A stretch of DNA of 64,000 nt from Streptomyces echinoruber (GTDB lineage: Bacteria > Actinomycetota > Actinomycetes > Streptomycetales > Streptomycetaceae), in NCBI RefSeq assembly GCF_014651135.1, contig NZ_BMWH01000005.1, positions 124,001 through 188,000 of the forward strand, in the 5' to 3' direction. Shown here piece by piece: positions 1 through 9,429 of this stretch. Numbering within the stretch: the stretch's first letter is position 1; each line of letters starts with the position of its first letter. The notes beneath the pieces were generated by a model. That model had not been told where the DNA came from. It was given only the letters and a program-made list of their open reading frames with translations, and did no database searches. The translations under genes were made by a program, and so were the position numbers.

Positions 1-737
1 GCGACCGCGCCGAGTTCGGGCTCCGGCCCGGCGAGCAGGAGCTGCGTAGGAGAGTTGACGGCGCCGACGACGACCTGGTCGGTGAGCCGGTGCGCCACCT
101 GCCGCGGGCTCGCGGCGACGGCGAGCATGCCGCCGGGCGGCGCCTGGGCCAGCAGCCGGACCCGTTCGGCGAGCAGCCGCACGGCGTCGCCGAGGTCCAG
201 CACCCCGGCCAGGACGGCCGCGACCGTCTCGCCCGCGCTGTGCCCCAGCAGCGCGGCCGGCCGCAGCCCCCGGGCGTACAGCGTCCGGCCCAGCGCGTAG
301 TCGACGGCGAACAGCAGCGGCTGGGCGCGCGAGACGTGGTCGAGCGGCACGGCGGGCGTGTCGGCGGCCCAGTCGGCGCGGATGCGCGCCCCCTCGGCGC
401 CGAGCAGCGCGAAGACCTCGTCGACCGCCTCGGTGAACGCGGGCTCCGTGCCGTACAGGCCGTGGGCCATGGCCGGGCGCTGGGCGCCCTGGCCGGGCAG
501 CAGCAGGGCGATCCGCTCGGGGCCGCCCGCGCCGTCGTCGGGCCGGCGGTCGTCGGGCCGGCGGTCGTCGGGCCGGCGGTCGTGTGGTCGTCGGTCGTGT
601 GGTCGTCGGTCGTGTGGTCGTCGGTCGTCCGGCCGGTGGCCGTGCGGTAGTTGGCCGTCCGGTCGTTGGCCGTCCGGTCGTTGGCCGTCCGGCCGGCGGT
701 CGTCCGGCGGGCGCGGGCGGGTGTCGACTGCGCTCAT
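1..737 (-). CDS. Discrete acyltransferase (malonyl/acyl-CoA:ACP transacylase type) of a type II PKS, 3'-truncated by the window
   Basis: Open from an ATG at 737 to the window edge (245 codons visible). After about 75 residues of low-complexity Arg/Pro/Asp sequence the typical acyltransferase fold begins with LLLPGQGAQ and continues to the nucleophile elbow GHSAGE, whose Ser is catalytic in this family. Such enzymes load malonyl or a special starter acyl group onto an ACP. It is the next gene after the ACP at 962-1240 on the same strand, so it probably serves this PKS. The N-terminal repeat (see 534-713) is not part of the family fold. Family is clear; substrate is not. Confidence 0.85.
   Translation of the reverse strand, partial: MSAVDTRPRPPDDRRPDGQRPDGQRPDGQLPHGHRPDDRRPHDRRPHDRRPHDRRPDDRRPDDRRPDDGAGGPERIALLLPGQGAQRPAMAHGLYGTEPAFTEAVDEVFALLGAEGARIRADWAADTPAVPLDHVSRAQPLLFAVDYALGRTLYARGLRPAALLGHSAGETVAAVLAGVLDLGDAVRLLAERVRLLAQAPPGGMLAVAASPRQVAHRLTDQVVVGAVNSPTQLLLAGPEPELGAV
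534..713. repeat. Twelve 15-bp tandem repeats inside the acyltransferase gene
   Basis: Twelve consecutive 15-bp units of the gtcgtcgggccggcg type (variants gtcgtgtggtcgtcg and gccgtccggtcgttg) encode five-residue steps such as RPDDR, RPHDR and RPDGQ ahead of the acyltransferase domain. The unit is a multiple of three, so copy-number change keeps the frame. Confidence 0.9.
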
Positions 738-961
738 GGTCCCTCTCCTGAAAGGCCTGAAAGGTTCGACGGTCGATCGGGGCCCGTCCCCGCGGCCGCG
801 CGCGGCCGGACCCGCCGGGGTGCGGCGGCCCGGGAGGCGGAAGCGGACGGCGACGGAGCGGGGAACAGACGGCGACGGACCGGGAAGCAGACGGCCGCCC
901 CGCCGGGCGGGCGGGGCGGCCGCGGTGCGGCCGTCGGGGGACACGGCCGTGCGGGGATGGT

Positions 962-1240
962 TCAGGCGGCGAGCTTCTCGGCGTCCCGCGCCGCGGAGTT
1001 GATGACGTCGAGCAGCGCGCGGGGGGTCTCGGCCTCGGCGACGGCGTCCTCGTCGAGTTCGATGCCGTGGTCGCGCTGGATGCAGCCGATGACCTGGAGC
1101 AGGGCCAGGGAGTCGTAGCCGAGCTCCATGAAGGCGGTGTCGAGGACGTCGCCGTCCAGGTCGACTCCCTCCTCCTCGCCGGCGCACTCGCGCAGCAGAC
1201 GGGTCAGTTCGGGAAGGTCGATCAGGGTGTGACCGGACAT
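962..1240 (-). CDS. Type II polyketide acyl carrier protein
   Basis: A 92-residue acidic protein with the 4'-phosphopantetheine site LGYDSLALL (Ser44) in the position usual for aromatic-PKS ACPs. It carries the growing poly-beta-ketone chain between ketosynthase/CLF and tailoring enzymes. It starts with ATG at 1240, 111 bp downstream of the CLF stop, and is followed by the acyltransferase, giving the order KS-CLF-ACP-AT on one strand. The domain is full length. Confidence 0.93.
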   Translation of the reverse strand: MSGHTLIDLPELTRLLRECAGEEEGVDLDGDVLDTAFMELGYDSLALLQVIGCIQRDHGIELDEDAVAEAETPRALLDVINSAARDAEKLAA

Positions 1241-1351
1241 GGGTGGTGGTTCCTCTCGGGTGTCTCGGGTGACCGGGACGGGCGGCCGGGCGCCGCCGTC
1301 CCTGAGGGGCGGGCGTGGTGCGGCGGGACGGCCCCGGCCGCGCGGGGCGGG

Positions 1352-2569
1352 TCAGACGCGGCGCACGACCATGGCCGCGTTGAACCCGCCGTACCCGCGG
1401 GCCAGGACGAGCGCCGTGCGCAGCCGGGCCTCGCGGGCACAGCCGGTGACCAGGTCGAGCGCGAGGCCGTCCGCGGGGGCGGTGACATTGGCGGTCGGCG
1501 GGACGACCCCGTCCCGCAGGGACAGCAGCGCCGCCGCCACGTCCAGGGAGGCGCCGCCGCCGAAGAGCCGGCCGGTCATGGTCTTGGGCGCCGTGACCGG
1601 CACGCCGTACGGGCCGAACACCGCGGTCAGCGTGTCGGCCTCGGCGCGGTCCAGTTCCGGTACGCCGGCGGCGTCGGCGAAGACCACGTCCACCTCGGCG
1701 GCGGTCATCCGGGCGTCGGCCAGCGCCTCCTCGACGGCGCGGCGCAGGCCCGGCGGGCGGCCGGAGCCGGGACGCGGGTCGAAGGTCGCGGCGTACCCGG
1801 CGATCTCCCCGTAGATCCGTTCGGCGCCCCGGGCCCGCGCGGCCCCGGCGTCCTCCACGAGCAGGATCGCGCCGCCCTCGCCCGGCACGTACCCGCTCGC
1901 CTCGTCGGTGAAGGGCAGATAGGCGCGGTCGGGGTCGTCCGCCGTGCTCAGCCGGCCGGTGGCGATCTGCGCCACCCAGCCCCACGGGCACAGCGCCCCG
2001 TCCACCCCGCCCGACACCACCAGCGGGATGCCGCGGCGGACGTGCCGGCGGGCGTGGCCGAGCGTGTCCAGTCCGCCGGCCTGCTCGGTCACCAGGACGC
2101 CGCTCGGCCCGCGCATCTTGTGCCGGATGGAGATCTGGCCGGTGTTGACCGCGTAGAACCAGGCGAAGGACTGGTACGCGCTGACGTACTCCTTGCCCCG
2201 GCTCCACAGGTTCTGCAGCTCGCGCTGCCCGTACTCCACCCCGCCGCCGGAGGCCGCCGTGACCACGCCCATGCCGTACTCGTCGAGCGCCGCCGGGTCG
2301 ACGGCGGCGTCCTCGACGGCCCAGCCGGCGGCCGTCAGGGCCAGCCGGGTCATGTGGTCGGTCTGCGGCAGCAGGCGGCTGGGGATGTGCTCCTCGGGCA
2401 CGAACCCCGGCACCTCGCCCGCGATCCTGCTCGGGTACCGGCCGGCGTCGAACCGCGTCACCGGGCCGAGGCCGCTCTTCCCGGCCAGCGTCGCCGCCCA
2501 GTACTCCTCGGTGCCCAGGCCGTTGGGCGCGACGATCCCGAGGCCGGTCACCACCGCTCGCGCCGTCAC
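1352..2569 (-). CDS. Ketosynthase chain length factor (KS-beta)
   Basis: 405 residues from a GTG at 2569 that overlaps the ketosynthase stop as GTGA, the arrangement typical of KS/CLF pairs. The thiolase-fold sequence is complete, but the catalytic Cys is replaced by Gln163 in TEQAGGLD, the hallmark of chain length factors. It pairs with KS-alpha to set polyketide length and decarboxylate malonyl-ACP. An open frame extends upstream of 2569, but that part only shadows the ketosynthase gene, so the GTG start is preferred. Confidence 0.93.
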   Translation of the reverse strand: MTARAVVTGLGIVAPNGLGTEEYWAATLAGKSGLGPVTRFDAGRYPSRIAGEVPGFVPEEHIPSRLLPQTDHMTRLALTAAGWAVEDAAVDPAALDEYGMGVVTAASGGGVEYGQRELQNLWSRGKEYVSAYQSFAWFYAVNTGQISIRHKMRGPSGVLVTEQAGGLDTLGHARRHVRRGIPLVVSGGVDGALCPWGWVAQIATGRLSTADDPDRAYLPFTDEASGYVPGEGGAILLVEDAGAARARGAERIYGEIAGYAATFDPRPGSGRPPGLRRAVEEALADARMTAAEVDVVFADAAGVPELDRAEADTLTAVFGPYGVPVTAPKTMTGRLFGGGASLDVAAALLSLRDGVVPPTANVTAPADGLALDLVTGCAREARLRTALVLARGYGGFNAAMVVRRV

Positions 2570-3897
2570 CGGCCGCTCCTCTCGGGCCGGGCCAGCACCA
2601 GCGCGGTCTGGAAGCCGCCGAAGCCGCTGCCCACGCTGAGGACGACGTCCGTGCGCTGCTCGCGCGCGTGCAGCGGGATGTAGTCGAGGTCGCACTCCGG
2701 GTCCGGCTCGGTGAGGTTCGCCGTCGGGGGCAGCACGCCGTGCTCGATGGCCAGGGCGCAGGCGGCGGCCTCCAGACCGCCGATCGCGCCCAGCGAGTGG
2801 CCGATCATCGACTTGATGGAGCTGACCGGGGTCCGGTACGCGTGGTGGCCGAGGCTGCGTTTGAAGGCCGCCGTCTCGTGCCGGTCGTTCATCTTGGTGC
2901 TGGAGCCGTGGGCGTTGACGTAGTCCACCTCCGACGGGTCGATCCGGGCCTGCGCCAGCGCCACGTCGATGGCCTCGGCCATCTCGCGGCCGTCCGGCTT
3001 GAGCCCGGTCATGTGGTGGGCGTTGCAGCGCGAGGCGAAACCGGCGATCTCGGCGTAGACGTGGGCGCCGCGGCGCCGCGCGTGCTCCAGGTCCTCCAGG
3101 ACCAGCGTGGCCGCGCCCTCGCCGAGGACCAGGCCGTTGCGCGTCCGGTCGAAGGGACGGCAGGCGTGCTCGGGGTCGTCGTTGCGCGGGGTGGTGGCGT
3201 GGATGGCGTCGAAGCACGCGGAGGTGATCGGGGAGATGGGCGCCTCGGTGGCACCGGCGACCACCAGGTCGGCGGAGCCCTCGCGGATGAGCTCGGCGGC
3301 GTGCCCGAGCGCGTCGAGTCCGGAGGTGCAGCCGGTGGACACCATCGCGGCCGGGCCCTCGGCGCCGGCCGTCCAGGCCAGTTCGGCCACCATGGAGCTG
3401 GGCACGAAGTGCCGGTAGAGCTCCGGGACGGCGTACTCGTGGTCGACGGTCCACTTCCGGCCGCCGTCGCTGACCACCACGTACTCGCGCTCCAGACTGG
3501 TGGTGCAGCCGACCGCGTTGCCGAGGGCGACGCCGATCCGGGCGGGTGCGTAGGTGTCCGCCTCGATCCCGCTGTCGGCGAGCGCCTCGCGGGCGCTGAC
3601 CACCGCGAACTGGGCGGCGCGGTCCATGCGCCGGATCTCCTGCGGGGACAGGCCCGCCGCCTCCGGGTCGAAGTCGCACTCGGCGGCGACCCGGGACCGG
3701 AAGGGCGAGGCGTCGAAGTGGGTGATGGTGCGGGTCGCGGAACGCCCCGCGGTGAGCATCTCCCAATAAGCCTTGACCCCGATTCCGCCCGGGGCGACGA
3801 CGCCCAGCCCCGTGATGGCCACACGACGGGTCGTGGGAGTCGTGGGGGTCATGGGGGTCATGGGGGTGGTGGGGATGGTGGGGGTTGTGGGGGTCAT
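2566..3897 (-). CDS. Type II polyketide ketosynthase (KS-alpha)
   Basis: 443 residues. The active-site Cys190 lies in [12 protein letters not shown], with the later conserved VNAHGSS and [11 protein letters not shown] histidine motifs, so all Claisen-condensation residues are present. Residues 1-22 are a Met/Thr/Pro stutter ahead of RRVAITGLG, where most family members begin, so this is another in-frame repeat expansion (or the true start is nearer RRVAIT). The ATG overlaps the upstream oxidoreductase stop (ATGA), and its own stop overlaps the CLF start, so translation is probably coupled. Confidence 0.95.
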   Translation of the reverse strand: MTPTTPTIPTTPMTPMTPTTPTTRRVAITGLGVVAPGGIGVKAYWEMLTAGRSATRTITHFDASPFRSRVAAECDFDPEAAGLSPQEIRRMDRAAQFAVVSAREALADSGIEADTYAPARIGVALGNAVGCTTSLEREYVVVSDGGRKWTVDHEYAVPELYRHFVPSSMVAELAWTAGAEGPAAMVSTGCTSGLDALGHAAELIREGSADLVVAGATEAPISPITSACFDAIHATTPRNDDPEHACRPFDRTRNGLVLGEGAATLVLEDLEHARRRGAHVYAEIAGFASRCNAHHMTGLKPDGREMAEAIDVALAQARIDPSEVDYVNAHGSSTKMNDRHETAAFKRSLGHHAYRTPVSSIKSMIGHSLGAIGGLEAAACALAIEHGVLPPTANLTEPDPECDLDYIPLHAREQRTDVVLSVGSGFGGFQTALVLARPERSGR

Positions 3898-5231
3898 GGC
3901 CGGACCGCCCTGCTCGTCTCCGGCCGGGCCGGAGCTGTCCTGCTCGCTGGGGAAGTCACTGCTTCCGCCCCCCTCCCTGTGACACTCGTCGTGGCACTCG
4001 TCATGGCACTCGTTGCGGCACTCGTTGCGGCACTCGTCGTGCCCCTTGTTGTGGCACTCGTTCCGCCCTCACCTGCCAGGCCATGGTCGGCGGGCCCCCT
4101 CGACGCGGACTCGAGAACCGGTACGCCCCGCTCCCCGGGCCGCCCCGGCGCCCCTCCCCCGGCGCTCACGGACGGGCCGCCCGCCCCCGTGCGGCGGATC
4201 GCGTCGAGCAGCAGCGCCTGCCGGAGCGTCTCCCGGTGGTCCGGTCCGGCGGGCCCCTCGCCCTCGCGTACCGCCCGCGCGAAGTCCCGTACGGCGCCCG
4301 CGACTTGGTCGTCGGCGTCCAGGACGATCCGCTCGACGCCCTCGGCCCGCTCCAGCACCAGGACGGGGCGGTGGTCGGCCGGCGGGGTGAAGGCGCGGTC
4401 CACGCACAGCCGGCCCACGGTGCCGGAGATCTCGTACGAGGAGCGGTAGCCGAGGCCGATGCCGAAGGTGAGCTGGGCCGTGACCCCGTCCGGTCCGCGC
4501 AGCAGCACCGCCCCGGACGTCTCCACCTCGCGGCCCGGCGGACGCTCCAGCACCGCGCCGGCGACCCGCAGGCCGGGGCCGAGCAGGTGCAGGGCCGCGC
4601 GCACCGGGTACAGGCCGACGTCCAGCAGCGCGCCGCCGCCGAGACCGGCACGGAAGCGGATGTCGTCCGGCGGCAGTTCGGGGATGGTGAAGGCGGCGTG
4701 GAAGGCCCGGGGGCGGCCGACGGCGCCCTCGGCGAGCAGCCGGCGCACGGCGGTGTGCTGGGCGTGGTGGACGAACATCACGTTCTCCCGCAGCACCAGT
4801 CCCCGCGCCCGGGCCAGCGCCAGCAGCGCCCGGGTGCGCGCGGCGTCACCGGTCAGCGGCTTCTCGGCCAGCACGTGCTTGCCGGCCAGCAGCGCCCGCT
4901 CGACCCACTCGGCGTGCAGCGCCGCGGGCAGCGGCACGTACACGGCGTCGACGTCGTCGCGCTCCAGCACCCCGGCGTACCCTTCGACGGGCTCACCGCC
5001 GAACCGTTCGGTCAGCGCGGCGGCCCGCTGCCGCTCCCGGCTGGCGACGACGGCGACCTCCACCCCGGGCACGGCGGCGAACGCGGGCAGCATCCGCCGC
5101 CGGGCGATCCCCGCGGCCCCGAGCACCCCGATCCGCACCACGGGCGCCGGGCGGGCGGACACCGGGCGGGCGGACGCCGGCCGTACGGGTACCGGCCGGG
5201 CGGGCGCGGTGACCGGATCCGCCGGTGTCAC
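3894..5231 (-). CDS. Gfo/Idh/MocA-family NAD(P)-dependent oxidoreductase, probable NDP-sugar 3-ketoreductase
   Basis: 445 residues from a GTG at 5231 overlapping the thymidylyltransferase stop (GTGA). A Rossmann fold with [17 protein letters not shown] near residue 35 is followed by the AEKPLTG motif of the family and a C-terminal beta domain. Location next to the thymidylyltransferase suggests reduction of a 3-keto-deoxysugar nucleotide, as family members do in antibiotic sugar pathways. Both ends are odd: residues 5-30 repeat [14 protein letters not shown], and the last 60 residues hold a Thr/Ser/Ala stutter encoded by runs of near-identical 12-bp units (about 3980-4060). Exact sugar unknown. 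Confidence 0.82.
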   Translation of the reverse strand: MTPADPVTAPARPVPVRPASARPVSARPAPVVRIGVLGAAGIARRRMLPAFAAVPGVEVAVVASRERQRAAALTERFGGEPVEGYAGVLERDDVDAVYVPLPAALHAEWVERALLAGKHVLAEKPLTGDAARTRALLALARARGLVLRENVMFVHHAQHTAVRRLLAEGAVGRPRAFHAAFTIPELPPDDIRFRAGLGGGALLDVGLYPVRAALHLLGPGLRVAGAVLERPPGREVETSGAVLLRGPDGVTAQLTFGIGLGYRSSYEISGTVGRLCVDRAFTPPADHRPVLVLERAEGVERIVLDADDQVAGAVRDFARAVREGEGPAGPDHRETLRQALLLDAIRRTGAGGPSVSAGGGAPGRPGERGVPVLESASRGPADHGLAGEGGTSATTRGTTSAATSAATSAMTSATTSVTGRGAEAVTSPASRTAPARPETSRAVRP

Positions 5232-6295
5232 GCGGCCACCTCGACGGTCGTGTGGTCGCCGACCACCAGGCGGTGCCGGCCGGGGCCGGTGACGTCGCAC
5301 CGGACCACCGCGGCCCGGCCGATCAGGGAGCCGTGGATGCCGTGCACGTGCCGTACGGTGGCTCCGTCCAGGGCGATGGAGTAGTCGAGCCGGGCGTCGC
5401 TGAGGACGCAGTCGCGGCCGATGGCGGTGTGCGGGCCGATCCAGCTGTCCTCGACCACCGTGCCGGCGCCGACGACGGCCGGGCCGTGGATACGGGAGCG
5501 CACCACGCGGGCGCCGGTCTCCACGACCACCTGCCCCACCAGTTCGCTGGCCGCGTCGACCTCGCCCGCGACGCGCGGGGCGAGCGTGTCGAGCAGTTCG
5601 CGGTTGCACTCCAGCACGTCCTCCACACGGCCCGTGTCGCGCCAGTAGCCGTCGTACTCCGACGCCCTGACCTCCTCCCCCCGCGCCACGAGCAGGGCGA
5701 CGGCGTCGGTGATCTCCAGCTCGCCGCGGGCGCTGGGCCGGATCGCGGCCACCGCGTCGTGGATCGCGGGCGTGAAGAAGTACACCCCGATCAGGGCCAG
5801 GTCGCTGACCGGCCGCAGGGGCTTCTCCACCAGGTGGGTCACCCTGCCGTGGGCGTCGACCTCTGCCACGCCGAAGGCGCGCGGGTCGGGCACCTTGTGG
5901 ACGACGACCTGGGCCGCGGGGCGGCGCTCGCGGAATTCCCCGGCGATCTGCGCGATGCCCTGCGGCAGCATGTTGTCGCCCAGGTACATGACGAAGTCGT
6001 CGTCGCCGAGGAAGTCCCGGGCGAGGGCGACGCAGTGCGCCAGCCCCCGGGGCTCGGCCTGGGGGATGTAGGTGATCCGCATGCCGTAGCGGCTGCCGTC
6101 GCCGAGCAGGGCCCGGATCTCCGGGCCCCAGTCGCCGACGATGATGCCGGTCTCCTCGACCCCCACCGCCCGCAGGTTGTCCAGGATGTGCTCGAGCACC
6201 GGTTTGTTGGCGATCGGGATCAGCTGCTTGGGCATCGAGTAGCTGAAGGGGCGCAGGCGGGTTCCCTTGCCGCCCGACAACACCAGGGCCTTCAT
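5228..6295 (-). CDS. rmlA: Glucose-1-phosphate thymidylyltransferase, long form
   Basis: 355 residues. ATG at 6295 follows a good ribosome binding site (GAGGAGAGG). The nucleotidyltransferase signature LSGGKGTRLRPFSYSMPKQ is at residues 5-24, with MYLGDN metal/nucleotide site and LVEKPLRP further on. The C-terminal 110 residues form a left-handed beta-helix, the long RmlA version found mostly in antibiotic deoxysugar pathways (StrD-like). It makes dTDP-glucose, the first committed step to deoxysugars, and implies a glycosylated product. No dehydratase or glycosyltransferase is visible in this window, so these would lie beyond the left edge. Confidence 0.92.
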   Translation of the reverse strand: MKALVLSGGKGTRLRPFSYSMPKQLIPIANKPVLEHILDNLRAVGVEETGIIVGDWGPEIRALLGDGSRYGMRITYIPQAEPRGLAHCVALARDFLGDDDFVMYLGDNMLPQGIAQIAGEFRERRPAAQVVVHKVPDPRAFGVAEVDAHGRVTHLVEKPLRPVSDLALIGVYFFTPAIHDAVAAIRPSARGELEITDAVALLVARGEEVRASEYDGYWRDTGRVEDVLECNRELLDTLAPRVAGEVDAASELVGQVVVETGARVVRSRIHGPAVVGAGTVVEDSWIGPHTAIGRDCVLSDARLDYSIALDGATVRHVHGIHGSLIGRAAVVRCDVTGPGRHRLVVGDHTTVEVAA

Positions 6296-6703
6296 GGACC
6301 TCTCCTCACCGCGACGGCCGCTGTCGACGAAAGACGGCTGCGGGCACCGGGTGCGGCGGTAGCGCCCCGGCCCCGATTCGGACCCTGGAACCGTGGCGCG
6401 CGACGGTCGAAACCCCCTCAAGCACCGGGGGAACTCCAGGCCCGGGCCCGGGCCCGACGGGGCGGGAACCGGCGGAGCGGGAGCCGGCGGGGCGGGAGCC
6501 GGCGGGGCGGGAGCCGGCGAGGCACTCCGGCGGGCCCCGCGGTGCCGTGCGGCCCGCGGCGGCGGTGTCGTACGGCCGTGACGGCGGTGCCGTCCGGTCG
6601 CGACGCTGGTGCCGTCCGGTCGTGACGGCGGGTCACCCGGTCCGCGGCCGCAGTGTCACCCGATCCCGCGACGGCGGTGTCGTGCGGCCCGCGACCGGTG
6701 GTG
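6296..6703. other. 408-bp gene-free stretch with short tandem repeats
   Basis: No supported gene. It contains four copies of a 15-bp ggagccggcggggcg-like unit (about 6455-6520) and several degenerate copies of a unit related to gacggcggtgccgtccggtc (about 6560-6690). The rmlA promoter should lie in its left part, but no convincing -10/-35 pair was recognised. Confidence 0.6.
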
Positions 6704-7552
6704 TCACCCGGCCCGCAGTAGCTGCGGGCCCGCCGCCCAGGAGCCGGCGGCGGGCTCCCAGTCGATGCCGGGGCCGCCCCTGAGGATGGCGTGCTGGAGC
6801 CGGGCCACCGCCGGGGACGGCTCCAGGCCCAGCTCCCGCTTCATCGACAGCCGCAGCCGGCTGTAGACCTCCAGGGCCCGGCCGCGCCGGCCGGCCCGGC
6901 ACAGCGCGGCCATGTACTGCCCGTGGAACGTCTCGTCCAGCGGGTGCTCCGTGCACAGCCCGGCCAGTTCGGCCAGGACCTCGTGGTGCCGGCCGAGCCT
7001 GAGGTCCGCCTCGATCCGGCGGCCGAGCAGGGTGAGCCGCGACTCCTCCAGGTGCAGCGCCTCCGCCGTCAGCCGCGGCCCGGTCTGCACGTCGATCAGC
7101 ACCCGCCCCCGCCACAGCTCCAGCGCCGCGCGGAACGCGTCGGACGCCGCGCCGAAGTCGTCCGCGCCCATCGCCCGGTGGCCGGCCGCCGCCCGCGCCT
7201 CGTAGTCGCGCACGTCGACCCGGCCGCCGTAGGTGTGCAGCAGGTAGCCGCCCGGCTTGGTGACCAGGACGCCCTTGGCGTCGACGTCCGCCGGCCCGGT
7301 GCGTTCGGGACCGGCGGCGAGCGCGGCGGCGATCAGCCCGCGCAGGTGCAGGATGTAGGTCTGGAGCGTGGTGGCGGCGCTGCGCGGCTGCCGCTCCTCC
7401 CACAACTCCTCCATCAGGGAGTCCACGGACACGAAGCGGTCCGGGCTGAGGGCCAGCAGGGCCAGCACCTTGCGCGGCTTGGCCGCGGTGGGGGCCACCG
7501 GAACCCCCCGGCAGGTGACCTGGAACGGTCCCAGCACGCTGATGTCGAGCAT
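6704..7552 (-). CDS. SARP-family transcriptional activator
   Basis: 282 residues. The N-terminal 100 residues are an OmpR-like winged-helix domain (LGPFQV...KPRKVLALLAL, then RSAATTLQTYILHLRG); residues 115-265 form the bacterial transcriptional activation domain (LEESRLTLLGRRIEADLRLGRH; YMAALCRAGRRGRALEVYSR). Such proteins bind heptameric direct repeats upstream of antibiotic genes. ATG at 7552 has AGGAGAGA before it. It lies 71 bp downstream of a second SARP and upstream of rmlA on the same strand, so it is the likely pathway-specific activator. Confidence 0.92.
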   Translation of the reverse strand: MLDISVLGPFQVTCRGVPVAPTAAKPRKVLALLALSPDRFVSVDSLMEELWEERQPRSAATTLQTYILHLRGLIAAALAAGPERTGPADVDAKGVLVTKPGGYLLHTYGGRVDVRDYEARAAAGHRAMGADDFGAASDAFRAALELWRGRVLIDVQTGPRLTAEALHLEESRLTLLGRRIEADLRLGRHHEVLAELAGLCTEHPLDETFHGQYMAALCRAGRRGRALEVYSRLRLSMKRELGLEPSPAVARLQHAILRGGPGIDWEPAAGSWAAGPQLLRAG

Positions 7553-7623
7553 CTCGTCTCTCCTTCAGAGGGTTCGGGCTGGGATCCGGTGTCCACCGGA
7601 GCGAGCCCTTGGGCCCAGCACCA

Positions 7624-8634
7624 TCACGACCAGGACTGGAGCGGGGCTCGACTCGCCGTGGAGCCGGGACCGACCAGCGCTCCGGCCCGCTCGCGCGGCA
7701 GGCCGCCGCCCGGAACGGCGACCGAGGCGGCGCCGGGGGCGGCGACCGAGGCGGCGCCGGGGACGGCGCCCGGGACGGCGGCCGGGTCGAGGCCCGGGGC
7801 GGCGGCCGGGTCGAGGCCCGGGACGGCGGCCGGGTCGAGGCCCGGGGCGGCGGCCGGGTCGAGGTCCGGGTGCGAGGCCAGGATGGCCTGGTGCAGCCGC
7901 TGCACCGGCGGGGAGGGCTCCAGGCCCAGTTCGTCGATGAGCGTGGCGCGCAGCCGGCGGAAGACCTCCAGCGCCTGCCCGGCCCGGCCCGCGCGGTACA
8001 GGGCCACCATGTAGTGGGCGTGCAGGGCCTCGTGCAGCGGCTGTTCGGCCGTCAGCGCGGTCAGTTCGCCGAGCAGCCGGTGGTGCCGGCCGAGGCGCAG
8101 ATCGGCGCCGATGCGCAGCTCGACCGCGCCGAGCCGGCTCTCCTCCAGGCTCATGCGCTCGATCCGCAGCCGCGGCCCGGCGGGGACGTCGACCAGCGTC
8201 GGGCCGTCCCACAGTTTCAGGGCCTGGCCGAGCAGCGCGGAACCGGTCGCGTCCTCGCCCGCGGCCAGCGCCTGCTGCCCGCGGGCGATCAGGTCGCGGG
8301 CCCGCAGTACGTCCACCGACTCCGCGGGCAGCGACAGGCGGTAGCCGCCGTGCTCGGTGGCCAGCAGTTCCTTGGCCGAGACGCCCGCGCCGTCCCCGAC
8401 CGCGGCGGCGATCCTGCGGCGCAGCTGAAGGACGTACGTCTGCAGGGTGGTGGCGGCGCTGCGCGGCGGTTCCTCCTCCCACAGCTCTGCGAGCAGGGAG
8501 TCGATCGTCACGATGCGGCCGACGTGGACGGCGAGCAGGGCGAGCAGCTGACGCGGCTTGGCCGCCGACGGCACCACGGACACGTCACCGATCCGGGCCC
8601 GCAGCGGGCCGAGCAGTCTGATGTCGGCAATCAC
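7624..8634 (-). CDS. SARP-family transcriptional activator, second copy
   Basis: 336 residues from a GTG at 8634 preceded by GAGGGAGAGA. The frame is open to 8730, but homology to SARPs begins at IADIRLLGPLRAR and matches the start of its neighbour. It has the DNA-binding winged helix (PRQLLALLAVHVG, RSAATTLQTYVLQLRR) and activation domain, then an extra 75-residue tail of Ala/Pro/Gly encoded by 24-bp repeats (7777-7872). The start region faces the 23-bp repeat array and the divergent leader peptide gene, so it may control both directions. Confidence 0.9.
   Translation of the reverse strand: MIADIRLLGPLRARIGDVSVVPSAAKPRQLLALLAVHVGRIVTIDSLLAELWEEEPPRSAATTLQTYVLQLRRRIAAAVGDGAGVSAKELLATEHGGYRLSLPAESVDVLRARDLIARGQQALAAGEDATGSALLGQALKLWDGPTLVDVPAGPRLRIERMSLEESRLGAVELRIGADLRLGRHHRLLGELTALTAEQPLHEALHAHYMVALYRAGRAGQALEVFRRLRATLIDELGLEPSPPVQRLHQAILASHPDLDPAAAPGLDPAAVPGLDPAAAPGLDPAAVPGAVPGAASVAAPGAASVAVPGGGLPRERAGALVGPGSTASRAPLQSWS
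7777..7872. repeat. Four 24-bp tandem repeats in the SARP C-terminus
   Basis: Four copies of ggcggccgggtcgaggcccg plus four bases encode the eight-residue step GLDPAAVP / GLDPAAAP. They lie outside the conserved activation domain. Confidence 0.85.
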
Positions 8635-8717
8635 GGTCTCTCCCTCATTCCCCCGTGGGCTGGTAGCCCGCATCAACAAGGTGTTGACACCTTTGCGCAC
8701 CGGGGGAGACGGCGGCA

Positions 8718-8900
8718 GTGCGAATATCACCGCCGCACCGTGGGTCGTTCACGGCCGGCGCCGTGCGCGGATCACCGCGTGTTCCGTGCGCGGCTCACCG
8801 CGTGCGCCATGCGCGAATCACCGACAGCACCGTGCACCGCTCACCGCCGGCCCCGTGCGCGGTTCACCGCCGCTCCCGTGCACCACTCACCGTCCGGCCG
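8718..8900. repeat. Eight-unit 23-bp repeat array in the divergent SARP/leader-peptide intergenic region
   Basis: Units begin at 8718, 8740, 8763, 8786, 8809, 8832, 8855 and 8878. Each has a conserved core close to gtgcgcggntcaccgc, with the rest of the unit variable. The spacing (about two helical turns) and the selective conservation of the core look more like a stack of protein-binding sites than a simple slipped repeat. A separate perfect inverted repeat, AAGGTGT-TG-ACACCTT, lies nearby at about 8678-8693. The rest of the 8635-9117 gap holds no supported gene. Confidence 0.75.
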
Positions 8901-9117
8901 CGTACGCCGTCCCGGCCCGGCCCCTGCCCGGCTCACCGCGCGAGGCGTGCGCCCGTCCCGTGCCGGACGTGAATCCCTCATATGCGGAAGGTGAGGCCGG
9001 CACTGGTTCCGCCCGGGCGCCGCCGCGTTTACTCCTGGCGGGGTTTTTCGAGTCCGTCCCCGTCGAACGGTCGAACGGCCCGCCACAAGCGGGTTCGTGT
9101 CCTCAGGAGGAGAAGGC

Positions 9118-9429
9118 ATGTCACTTGACCACGACTGGCGCTTCGCCGAACTCGTCGCCCGCACCTGGATCGAGGCCGACCTCAGGGAGCGCTACCTCGC
9201 CGACCCCCACCGCGTGCTCGCCGAGGCCGGCATCGACCTCGCGCCCGGCGCCCCGGTCCCCGCCCTGCCCGACGGCGCCGACCTGGACGTCGTCGTGGCC
9301 CGCTTCGACACCCTGCCCGCGGTGGCCCCGGCCGCCGGCTTCTGCCTCAGCCTCATCGACCCCCTGCCCGCCGCCGACCGGCCGGCCCCCCACTGCTCCC
9401 GCGCCCTGCCGGAGGCGCTGACCGCATGA
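9118..9429 (+). CDS. NHLP-like leader peptide protein, putative azole-RiPP (TOMM) precursor
   Basis: 103 residues. ATG at 9118 follows a strong AGGAGGAGAAGG site. Residues 8-40 (AELVARTWIEADLRERYLAD, then PHRVLAEAGI) match the nitrile-hydratase-alpha-like leader of RiPP precursors. The remaining part is poor in modifiable residues: only Cys76, Cys93, Ser78, Ser94, Thr65 and Thr102. The stop overlaps the cyclodehydratase ATG (ATGA), which strongly suggests it is that enzyme's substrate or partner. There is no obvious GG or GA cleavage site after the leader. It could also be a leader-like accessory protein. Confidence 0.72.
   Translation: MSLDHDWRFAELVARTWIEADLRERYLADPHRVLAEAGIDLAPGAPVPALPDGADLDVVVARFDTLPAVAPAAGFCLSLIDPLPAADRPAPHCSRALPEALTA

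Noticed and set aside
1067..2683. Long plus-strand open frames opposite the CLF/KS-alpha genes
   Set aside because: They are antisense shadows caused by high GC at third positions; the minus-strand frames carry complete enzyme motifs.
8676..8700. TTGACA as a sigma-70 -35 box upstream of the leader-peptide gene
   Set aside because: It is part of the AAGGTGT/ACACCTT inverted repeat and no -10-like sequence lies 16-18 bp further on.
8718..8900. CRISPR array
   Set aside because: Units are contiguous 23-bp degenerate repeats with no unique spacers, and no cas genes are present.
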